Shown here: positions 25,554 to 35,100 of the stretch, one piece after another
Position numbering within the stretch: position 1 is the first letter of the stretch
Layout: every line of letters starts with the position of its first letter
Position numbers and translations under genes: made by a program
Assembly (NCBI GenBank): GCA_963742955.1
Contig: CAVUOA010000008.1
Span: 930,001-994,000, forward strand
DNA from: CAVUOA01 sp963742955
GTDB taxonomy: Bacteria; Bacteroidota; Ignavibacteria; Tepidaquicellales; OLB5
DNA length: 64,000 nt
Direction: 5' to 3'
Notes under the pieces: generated by a model
Database searches by the model: none
What the model was told of the DNA's origin: nothing
Seen by the model: the letters and a program-made list of their open reading frames with translations, nothing else

Positions 25554-28500
25554 TGAGCGGTCAAAACACATTTGAAGTATTCTTAACCGAACTCGGAAGG
25601 CTTGTCCTTCCGCTGAAGGAGGCACTAAGCTCAAAGGAAAGCTTTTATTCCTTTATGATTAAAATGGGCTGGTCCCCTGATGATATACCTCAGCCCTTGA
25701 AAGACCTCGGCACAGGTCTTGATACTCTAATAGAAAAGCTTCAGGTAATAATTGGAATGGCTATCTCCGCAAGCGGGTCAGTTGATACGCACACTGCTTC
25801 AGTTTCGGGAAGCTTCTCCGCTTCTGATGTCGAAGACCTGGTAAACGCAATTAAAGAAATTATTAACGGTATCGAAGAAATTTCCGGCGCTCCTGACACA
25901 GTAATACCTGCTAAATTACGTGATGACCAATTCAGGGAAAAATTCCCTGAACAATTGTTGTTTTATCTTATTATAACTTACCTTGTAAGATTTCATTCAG
26001 CAGTAGCTTTTTTCCTTAGGGCAGTTGGGGTTATAAAATTAAACTATGTGAAACAAGCAGGCAGCCGCCCCACTTTCATTGAGTATAAAATTGATTTTTC
26101 CGACATTCCGAAAATTTTTCAAGACCCTTCTATTGTTTTTAAAAATGCTTTCGGCTGGGGAACAGATGATTTTAATTTCAGTGAGTTTATCTTCCAGCTT
26201 CAAAACCTATTTCATGCTGTGGGTGTGGACGTTTTTGTCGAAGATTTTGATAAAAGAATTGCAGGACACCTCGAAGGAGGAGTTGAAATTGCCGGTAACC
26301 CTTCCAGGAAAATTCTTAGAGCTGTTTTCTTTGAAAGAGCCCGTGATGATGGAAGACTCGTTGCTGAAGTAAAACTTCTCGAGCTTCCTGGTAACGGCGG
26401 TAATATTAAACCGGGAATTGCAATTATTCCCGATTTTAATGGAATATTTGATTTTAAAATGAATCTTGGTCCCGATATAGCGGTAACAATCAGCAGTGAA
26501 CTGGACCTGGAGGGCGGGGTTGGACTAATCATTCGTCCAGATAAACCAATTGAGTTTATTAACGGGTTTAATAACTCAGATTCTCTAAGCCATGCCAGCG
26601 GTAACATTGAAGTTCTTGTGGAGAGAGAGAATGCAGATGAGTCACCCACACTGATATTGGGAACAGCGGATAGTACAAGGCTTGAGTACCAAAAAATCGG
26701 CGGTAAAGGGGGAGTTTCTGTCAGTACAAACGGCGGGGTTGATGTTCAGGTTGAAGTTGATATGAACGGAATCAAGTTTGTATTTAAACCGGATGAAAGT
26801 GATGGATTTATCAGGAATCTTGTTCCGGGAGACGGATTTGCTTTAGATTTTGAGCTTGCATTTGGATATTCATTACAGAAAGGTTTTTACTTCAGGGGAA
26901 GCTCAGCTTTGGAAGTTAATATTCCTGCCCACATAGATATTGGGCCGATATCACTTGAAGGAATGACGCTGACATTAAAAACAGATGACGGTAAAATTCC
27001 GATTTCACTTGGTGCCAATATTAAAGCAGCATTAGGGCCACTTGTTGCAACGGTTGAGAATATTGGCTTATCTGCTACATTTTCATTTCCCGGAAGCGGC
27101 GGAAATTTAGGCCCCCTGGATTTACAAATCGGTTTTAAGCCGCCTAACGGGGTGGGTTTATCCATTGATACCGGAGCAATAAAAGGCGGCGGATTCCTCT
27201 ACCTCGATTATGATAAAGGCGAATACATCGGCGCACTGGAGCTTGAGTTCCAGAATATGTTCAGTTTAAAGGCAATCGGCATTATAAATACCAAAATGCC
27301 TGACGGCAGTGACGGGTTCTCATTATTGATTATTATCACTGCAGAATTTACTCCAATTCAGCTCGGATTTGGATTTACTCTCAATGGTGTGGGAGGATTG
27401 CTTGGTCTTAACCGCACAACAAAAATTGATGTGCTTCGAGAAGGCGTAAAAACAAATGCACTGAAAAGCATACTTTTCCCCGATGATATAATCGCTAACA
27501 TCAACCGAATTGTAAGCGATTTAAAAGCTGTTTTCCCGATTCAGGAAGGGCATTTTATTGTAGGTCCCATGGCAAAAATAGGATGGGCTTCAATCGTTAC
27601 TCTTGAACTGGGATTGCTAATTGAACTTCCCGAACCGAGGATTGTTATTCTTGGTGTTCTTAAAGCTTTCTTGCCAACCGAAGACACATCCCTTCTTAAA
27701 CTTCAGGTTAATTTTCTTGGTGTTATAGATTTTGAAAATAAATACATTTCGTTTGACGCAAGCCTGTACGATTCACATCTTCTCGTATTTACTTTAACAG
27801 GAGATATGGCGCTTCGCATTTCATGGGGAAGCCCCGCTGTTTTCATCTTAAGCGTAGGCGGGTTTCATCCTGCATTTAAAGAAGCGCCGTCTGACTTACA
27901 AAACATGACCAGGCTTACAATAAGCCTCCTCTCAGGTGAAAACCCGAGAATTACAATACAAGCATATTTTGCAGTTACGTCTAATACAGTTCAATTTGGG
28001 GCAAAGGCTGAGCTTTATGCAGAAGCCTGCGGTTTTAATGTTTGGGGTTACATCGGGTTCGATGTGCTGTTCCAGTTTGACCCGTTTAAATTTATGGCTG
28101 ATATTTACGCCGGTCTTGCTTTAAGACAGGGCACAAGTGTTATTATGGGGATTACTCTTAAAGGCTCCCTTGCAGGACCAACACCATGGGATGTTGAAGG
28201 TGAGGCAAGCTTCACGATATTATTCTTTGATATCAGCGTTCATTTCCATGAAACATGGGGAGATGACCCTGCAGCTATCGATAAAGATAAGGTTGATGTT
28301 CTAGGGTTACTCAAGAATGAATTTGAAGATGACAGGAATTGGAAAGCAGAACTGCCTTCAACCAATAATTTATTTGTAACAGTTAAAAAAATTGATACTT
28401 CTGACGGAAAAATAATTGCCCATCCCGCGGGTGTGCTTTCTTTCAGCGAAAAGCTTGTACCGCTCGATTTCAATATTAATAAATTCGGTGACAAGGTTCC

Positions 28501-29062
28501 GGACGGTGATAACCGGTTTTCTTTTTCGGATGTGAAAAGCGATTCCCAGCCTCTTTCAACCAATACCCTGCAGGAATTATTTGCTCCTGCAAACTTTATT
28601 GAGATGAGCGATAGCGATAAGCTGGCAAGAAAATCATTCGAAAATATGGATAGCGGATTTGAAATTGCATCTTCATTAGTGCTGAAAACCGCTGCAACTG
28701 TAGAAAAATCTGTTGATTATGAAGTATTATACCTTAGGCAGAAGAGAATCGGAATTGTATTCGCCGGTATATTTAAGCTGGCGAAAAGCGTGTTTTCTGC
28801 ATTAACAAAAGGCAGCGCAGTTTCTAAATCGTCTGTATCATATATGAATAACAGGAAATCGGTTAATTCTCCCGATGATGTCAGCATTAATAAGGAAAAA
28901 TACGGTGTAGCAAACGTTTCTGATATGAAACCCTATGATACTAATTTAATTGCAGGCTCGCAGGCTGAAGCATACCAGATGTATAACGATTTGATTTCAA
29001 AACAGCCCGGTATTAAAGATAAAGTTCAGGTTTTATCAACTTATGAAATGAACGCAGCATGA
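25553..29062 (+). CDS. DUF6603-type giant beta-rich protein
   Basis: A 1169-residue protein. The N-terminal 170 residues are helical. The rest is a very long amphipathic beta structure with DUF6603-like blocks: LGFGFTLNGVGGLLGLNRTTKI, ILFPDDIIANINRI, FIVGPMAKIGWASI, SVGGFHPAF and YFAVTSNTVQFGAKAELYAEA. I recognise these from the DUF6603 family, which has no known function. The alternating hydrophobic pattern suggests an elongated beta-solenoid or lipid-lined groove. There is no signal peptide. Its start overlaps the end of the peptidase gene and its end overlaps the next gene by 4 bases (ATGA), so translation is probably coupled. Confidence 0.8.
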   Translation: MSGQNTFEVFLTELGRLVLPLKEALSSKESFYSFMIKMGWSPDDIPQPLKDLGTGLDTLIEKLQVIIGMAISASGSVDTHTASVSGSFSASDVEDLVNAIKEIINGIEEISGAPDTVIPAKLRDDQFREKFPEQLLFYLIITYLVRFHSAVAFFLRAVGVIKLNYVKQAGSRPTFIEYKIDFSDIPKIFQDPSIVFKNAFGWGTDDFNFSEFIFQLQNLFHAVGVDVFVEDFDKRIAGHLEGGVEIAGNPSRKILRAVFFERARDDGRLVAEVKLLELPGNGGNIKPGIAIIPDFNGIFDFKMNLGPDIAVTISSELDLEGGVGLIIRPDKPIEFINGFNNSDSLSHASGNIEVLVERENADESPTLILGTADSTRLEYQKIGGKGGVSVSTNGGVDVQVEVDMNGIKFVFKPDESDGFIRNLVPGDGFALDFELAFGYSLQKGFYFRGSSALEVNIPAHIDIGPISLEGMTLTLKTDDGKIPISLGANIKAALGPLVATVENIGLSATFSFPGSGGNLGPLDLQIGFKPPNGVGLSIDTGAIKGGGFLYLDYDKGEYIGALELEFQNMFSLKAIGIINTKMPDGSDGFSLLIIITAEFTPIQLGFGFTLNGVGGLLGLNRTTKIDVLREGVKTNALKSILFPDDIIANINRIVSDLKAVFPIQEGHFIVGPMAKIGWASIVTLELGLLIELPEPRIVILGVLKAFLPTEDTSLLKLQVNFLGVIDFENKYISFDASLYDSHLLVFTLTGDMALRISWGSPAVFILSVGGFHPAFKEAPSDLQNMTRLTISLLSGENPRITIQAYFAVTSNTVQFGAKAELYAEACGFNVWGYIGFDVLFQFDPFKFMADIYAGLALRQGTSVIMGITLKGSLAGPTPWDVEGEASFTILFFDISVHFHETWGDDPAAIDKDKVDVLGLLKNEFEDDRNWKAELPSTNNLFVTVKKIDTSDGKIIAHPAGVLSFSEKLVPLDFNINKFGDKVPDGDNRFSFSDVKSDSQPLSTNTLQELFAPANFIEMSDSDKLARKSFENMDSGFEIASSLVLKTAATVEKSVDYEVLYLRQKRIGIVFAGIFKLAKSVFSALTKGSAVSKSSVSYMNNRKSVNSPDDVSINKEKYGVANVSDMKPYDTNLIAGSQAEAYQMYNDLISKQPGIKDKVQVLSTYEMNAA

Positions 29063-32000
29063 CAATTGAAATTGCAAAATATCAATTCCATTCATGGGGC
29101 AGAAGAGGCATTGCCTCTAATATAACAGCTCTCGATGACCTGGGGGCCGGAACAGATACTACCGTAGAACGCGCTGAAGTTCCTATATCTGTAAAAGTGA
29201 ACAGTGATTCAGTTTCAAAAGATTTTACTTTAATAGGTCCCGGAGATATAATAGGAATAAACAGCAAGATGGTCATACGAACCGAGCCGTTGAACTGGAT
29301 TACCGATACAGAGCCGAACTACATGGCATTCATAGAATTTTATGATGAAGATTTCCCGTGGCGCTACACGCCCGCTGCTGCTCAGGGAGAGAAATTACGT
29401 CCGTGGATAGTATTGTTTGTATTGAAAGAAAGTGAATTCGAAAGAACGGATAAAAAATCTCCCTTGCCTACAATAACCGTAAAAAACAAAGAGGCACTGC
29501 CTCCATACCAGGATACATGGATGTGGGCTCATGTTCACAGCAATGCAAATATTCCTTCAAGTGAAATTTCGGATATGGAAGCTTTCCTGCTTAGTTTGAA
29601 TAAAACTGTTAATGATGACCCTGACCAGATATTCAGCCGGCTAATGAGCTCCCGAAAACTTGAGGAAAATACTGCCTATTACGCATTTGTTGTTCCTGCT
29701 TTTGAAACAGGAAGACTTGCAGGGCTTGAACTCGATACATCAGCTACTAAAGCACAGCAGCCTTCGTGGACGGATGATTCTGCAGATATGGAGTTCCCTG
29801 TTTATTACGAATGGTTTTTCAGAACCGGCAGTAACGTAGATTTTGAATATCTCATAAAACAGCTTGTGCCCCGGGCAATGGATCCGAAAGTCGGCATCAG
29901 GGATATGGATTGTTCCGCCCCCGGTTTTGTGAAGGCAGATGGCACCGGTGAAATAGATGGAACAAATCCGGAAACAATTGGACTTGAAGGCGCCTTGAAA
30001 TCACCTACAACCGTTTCAACTGTTTTTCCCAATCCCCCCGATGCAAAAGATTTTCAAAACGAGCTGGAAGATATTGTAAATCTCCCGGTAACAATTGCAG
30101 CAGACGAAACCAAAGACCCGATAGTATCTATACCGTTTTACGGTTCAAACCATGCCAAAAAAAGCAAAGACGATGTTATTCTTCTTGATATAAATAATGA
30201 CAAGTGGCTGCATGACCTGAATAAAGACCCGCGGACAAGAGCTGCATCAGGGTTCGGAACGAGAGTAATACAGAAAAATCAGGAGAACTATATGAAAAAA
30301 GCCTGGGAACAGGTTGAAAAAGTTCTCGAAGCGAATAAAAAAATTAAAGCCCTGAAGTTTTTGAATTATGTAGCATTGAAATATACACAAAAGACGTTCA
30401 GTAAGCTTGAAGATACAAAGCTTCTTTCAATCAGCAGTCCGGTACTGAAAAAAATAATGGGAAGCCCAACAACAATATATCAACAGGTGAAAGAAAGCAG
30501 GCTTCCGGTAACGGTATTTAACGGAGCATTCAGAAGGATATCGAGACCTAACGGTAAAATGATGAAAAAACTGAATACGGATGGAACATTCAGTCACAGG
30601 ACATTGATTAATTCACTTAACAGCGGAGTCATATCAGCTGCCCCTGAAAAGAAAGCACCTTCAAACCTGCCTACCGTAGAAAACCTTGTAGAAAAAATAT
30701 TTCCGTACCAGTTATCCCCTTTGTTAATGTGGATTGTTAAAAACAGCAAGTGGCTGTTGATATTATTAGCAGCGTTGTTCTTGATTCTTGGATTAGCTGT
30801 AGGACTTCCTGGTTTGTTCATTACTCTTGCTGCTGCGGCAGCAGTTTCTTACCCGGCTGTTAATAACTTCAGAGTCAAAGCCGAAACATCAGATGAAATG
30901 GTTGATAATTCAAAAACGCTTTCAGCAATAGAAAATACTCCAGCCCGTCCGAATTTCACTCTGAAGCTCGATGATACCGGTTTAGTTTTAACTCCGACCG
31001 CTTCACCTCAGGGAGGTGATAGTCTTGAAGCAAAGAACTTCAGGTCAGCTGCAGTTGAATTGAATAAACGTTTATCGATTAAAGCGCCTGTTATTGAATT
31101 GAAAGCCCTGGATTTGAAAAATTCGTATCTCAAAGTAAGCACTGCTATAAATCCGGTTGTATCCTATCCTTTGAGGCTTATTACAATGGTTAATTTCCCG
31201 AAATATATTCAGCTTACAAAACCTGAATACATATGGCCCGCAATGGCATACCCCGATTTCGAAGACCCGATGTATAAAAAGCTAGATGAAATTTCTTCGG
31301 AGCTGCTTATTCCCAATCTTAAGCTGATTCCGCAGAATACAATTTCACTGCTCAAAACAAACCAGAAATTTATCGAGTCTTACATGGTTGGTTTAAACCA
31401 TGAAATGGGCAGAGAGCTTCTATGGAGAGAGTACCCGACGGATATGAGGGGCAGTTACTTCAGGCAATTTTGGGATGTCAAAGGAATAGTTGCTCCGAAA
31501 TCTGATAAAACCGAAGCAGAGTTGACAGAAGAGCTTAAGGATATCAAACCAATTCACACATGGCCTTTAAGCAGTTATTTGGGAAAACATAATAACCGCG
31601 ATAAAGAAGGAGATGCAGAACAGACTGTTTTGGTTGTAAGAGGAGATTTATTTAAACACTATCCTAATACTGTTGTTTATGCGCAGAAGGCAGTGCCAGG
31701 CGATAAAATCGGTGATTTACCTAAAATTAATCTTGACTTAACCGATGACCAATTTGCAGCAGAGCTTAAATTTCCCCTGTACAAAGCTGAAGTATCTCCG
31801 GATATAAAGTTTTTCGGATTTGACTTAACAATTAAGCAGGCTAAGGGTGATGACCCTTCTGATGGCTTTACAGACAACCTCGGATGGTTCTTTGTAATTC
31901 AGGAGGTCCCCGGCGAGCCGCGTTTCGGGATGGATATAAATTACGATGCCGGAACCGACGGTGTTTCATGGGATGACCTTGCGTGGGATTGCTTTGACGA

Positions 32001-32172
32001 TAACCTGAAATTTGTAAAATCAGGTGTTAGGCCTACAAAGAAAATCCCGTCAAGTTTTTCTGATAACTCACCGGATAAATGGGGTACTAACTCTGCAAAT
32101 ATGGCTTATATACTTTTCCAGAAGCCGGTAATGGTAGCAGTTCATTCAAAAGATATGCTTGCAAAAATTTGA
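29059..32172 (+). CDS. Giant protein of unknown function with central membrane segment
   Basis: A 1037-residue protein with no signal peptide. The N-terminal third has motifs such as LRPWIVLFVLKE, WMWAHVHSN, FPVYYEWFFRTGSNVDFEYL and VGIRDMDCSAPGF, which I associate with uncharacterised partners of DUF6603 proteins. Two close hydrophobic helices lie at about 552-600 (LSPLLMWIVKNSKWLLILLA and LGLAVGLPGLFITLAAAA). The C-terminal 400 residues contain WPAMAYPDF, ELLWREYPTDMRGSYFRQFW and GWFFVIQE. It overlaps the DUF6603 gene by 4 bases. No enzyme motif is visible. It may be a structural or membrane-docking component. Confidence 0.65.
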   Translation: MTIEIAKYQFHSWGRRGIASNITALDDLGAGTDTTVERAEVPISVKVNSDSVSKDFTLIGPGDIIGINSKMVIRTEPLNWITDTEPNYMAFIEFYDEDFPWRYTPAAAQGEKLRPWIVLFVLKESEFERTDKKSPLPTITVKNKEALPPYQDTWMWAHVHSNANIPSSEISDMEAFLLSLNKTVNDDPDQIFSRLMSSRKLEENTAYYAFVVPAFETGRLAGLELDTSATKAQQPSWTDDSADMEFPVYYEWFFRTGSNVDFEYLIKQLVPRAMDPKVGIRDMDCSAPGFVKADGTGEIDGTNPETIGLEGALKSPTTVSTVFPNPPDAKDFQNELEDIVNLPVTIAADETKDPIVSIPFYGSNHAKKSKDDVILLDINNDKWLHDLNKDPRTRAASGFGTRVIQKNQENYMKKAWEQVEKVLEANKKIKALKFLNYVALKYTQKTFSKLEDTKLLSISSPVLKKIMGSPTTIYQQVKESRLPVTVFNGAFRRISRPNGKMMKKLNTDGTFSHRTLINSLNSGVISAAPEKKAPSNLPTVENLVEKIFPYQLSPLLMWIVKNSKWLLILLAALFLILGLAVGLPGLFITLAAAAAVSYPAVNNFRVKAETSDEMVDNSKTLSAIENTPARPNFTLKLDDTGLVLTPTASPQGGDSLEAKNFRSAAVELNKRLSIKAPVIELKALDLKNSYLKVSTAINPVVSYPLRLITMVNFPKYIQLTKPEYIWPAMAYPDFEDPMYKKLDEISSELLIPNLKLIPQNTISLLKTNQKFIESYMVGLNHEMGRELLWREYPTDMRGSYFRQFWDVKGIVAPKSDKTEAELTEELKDIKPIHTWPLSSYLGKHNNRDKEGDAEQTVLVVRGDLFKHYPNTVVYAQKAVPGDKIGDLPKINLDLTDDQFAAELKFPLYKAEVSPDIKFFGFDLTIKQAKGDDPSDGFTDNLGWFFVIQEVPGEPRFGMDINYDAGTDGVSWDDLAWDCFDDNLKFVKSGVRPTKKIPSSFSDNSPDKWGTNSANMAYILFQKPVMVAVHSKDMLAKI

Positions 32173-32195
32173 TATAAAAAAATATGATTTAAAAA

Positions 32196-35100
32196 ATGAC
32201 CGATTTTAAAAAAAATATAAATACTATAGAAAATCTGCGAAAACAGAGAGAAGCTGCAGACCAAGAATTGTATTATGCAAAATTGGAACTGCTGCAGCTT
32301 CAGAAAATTATTGATAAAGCCGGAAAGAATGAGATAAATTATTCTGACGAAGTAACAAAGCAAATTTCAAAATTAAAACAGCAAATTTCCGTTTTAGAAT
32401 CTCAGGTTTCTGAAATAAACAATAAGCTCTCCGCATCAGACAACCTTGCACAGCAAATAACAGACAAAGAGAATTTTATAAAGTATCTTAAAGATAAAAT
32501 TGATGCTGTAAAATCAAAAATCGCCGGTCTGAATAAAGCGCTTCAGCAATTAAATGACTCTCAAAATCCTGACGATAGAAAAATAAAAGATACACTAACA
32601 GAAATCGATAAACTTCAGTCACTTTTAAGAGAGCTTCAGGAAAGCTTATCAAAATCTCAATCTGAACTGAAAAATTTACAGGGTCAGCGAACCCGAAATA
32701 ATAAAGAAAGGCAATCACTCAACAGCCAAAAAGAAAGAATAGCAGAAGAAATAAACGGTTTAAAATCGGATTTAAAAGGTTTATCTAAAAATAATGCTCA
32801 ATCCGGTAACCAGGAGGGGAAAAAGAATGAGGTAAATAACCTGATTAAAAGTAAAAAAGAAGAACTTACCGGCATTAATAACAATTTGATAAAAGCAGTT
32901 GATGCAATATATGCTGAACAGCATCCTAAATACACTGTAACAAAGCTTAATGACAGCACTCCTTTTTTGCTCTTCCCTGTAAAAATAGAAACACGTTTCA
33001 TGACCAGCGGGAGGACTAAAGAACTCTGGCTCAGAATATATCCTGATGATATTGAAGTATACACACATGAAAAACTTTTAACTTCAGCTGAGGTCGATGC
33101 CGGAGAACTGTATTGGCTCGGAATATTTATTGCAGAATTCGCTTCTGATGAAACAGAAAGCAGGAAAAAAGCTGCATGGAATAAAGTTGCATCGGTTTAT
33201 ACTCCGCAGCGTTCTGCATGGGTAGCCAAACAAACATTTCCTGAAAACTGGCAGATATTGCTTGACGAGTATTCCGGGAAGAATATAATACAAGTACTTC
33301 TGGACTTAGACCCCGATATTATAGATAAAATTTCGGACCTTCTGCCTGATGATGGATCAAAGGAAAATCTTAATACTACGGTAACACATAATTATTATTT
33401 GGGTTTCCTCAAAATAATTGAAGATTACAAATTGTCAGATACGGTTTATGATACATTAAGGATAAAAATAATTTTCCCGATACATGATTTGACTAAAAAC
33501 AGCTCCTGGAGCAGAGCGCCGAGAACTGACCTAATGCCTGATAAATTTGTCGTGATGCTTTACCAGGGTAATGAAATTGCAGAAGAGGTAATCGGTAAAA
33601 CAATTCCCGATATACTTGAACTGGGACCCGACCCTCTCGAAAGCGAAGATTCGTTTAAGACAGAAAATGATAAACTTGTTTTCGGTGACAGCTTTTCATG
33701 GATGTCTGATTTTAATAAAGCAGTTGATTCAGGGATGGGATTCAAAATTCCCCTAAAAGCTCCTTTTGATACACGTGGTTTCGATAAAATCCTTGTGCTG
33801 GGTCTTTATTTATCTTCAGGAGAGACAGCTTCAAAAGAAAGACTTGAAGATTTAATAGATAACCATCACTACTCACCCAAAGGATTTTCAATTATTTCTC
33901 AGGGTACACCAACGAATAATACTGAATCCGACGGTTCCGGTTATACTTCAAATGACCAGTTCAGCAGTACAAGCTATTATGTTGAAACCGGTGACCCGCT
34001 GTTTGTCCCGGGAAATCCCGATTTTGCGGAATGCAATGGTAAACGACTTGCCGAGGCGCTTGGAATTGAATATGAATCCCTTCAGTATATCCGTAACAGT
34101 GAAGGTAAAGACCTTCCTGAAGCAGCGGCTATGAATACAGCCCTGTATCCCTCAACACTGGGTTATTATACCGAAAAGCTGCTTGACCCGGTATTCAGTG
34201 AGGAGACCAATGAACTCTTACGTAATTTCTTCACAACTTATGTTACAGGTAGAGGACCTATTTCAGCTGTCAGAGTGGGAGACCAGCCGTACGGCATACT
34301 GCTTACAAGCGATTTTTCCAAATGGAAATGGGGTAGGCAGGGAGAAGTTTACAGTTACAGTTTTCTCAACACAACATATAATGTAATAAAATATTTTCAG
34401 GATGAATGGGATAGACTGATTGGTGAGCTTATGTATGTTGGCAAACCGGGAACAGACCCTTCGGATGTGTTGATGAATATTCTAGGTCTTCAGCCGGGTG
34501 CAGCTTCATTTTATCAAAGAGTCGGTTACAGCTCTGAGTACCTGCAAAATCTGGATGATTTCCAATCGGGAGGTAAATACTTTGGCGATATGTTTTCAAA
34601 CTTCTTTAAATCGCTTGCTGCAATTGGAATGTTAACTGGTTTCGGATACAAGATAAAAAACGATGACGGTACGTATAAGAAACTCCCCCAGCTGTTAAAG
34701 TTAATTTATCAGCACTATCAGACAAGGCTAGACAGTTCGAATTTGATTGATGATAATCCGCTTTCTGAAACAAATCTTATTCAATTCTACGATGAAACGG
34801 CAAAGAAAAATTATATAAACTGGCTCAGCGAAGCTGATACGGTTGATAAGCTTGAAAAGCAGGATTTCGGAGATGCGGCGGTTCCGACTGCATTGCTTTA
34901 TTTACAACTAAGAAATGCATTGCTGCTACAGCTTCACAAAGAATCATCTAAATGGCTGATAAAAAGAAATATACCTGTTGAACATACACTCATGACTCAG
35001 AATTTTTATAACATTCTTCCGCAGGGTGATATGACAAAATGGGAAGTTATGAAAGCAGGAATCGGGGCGGTTGAACCGTCGAACACATATAAAAACTTAA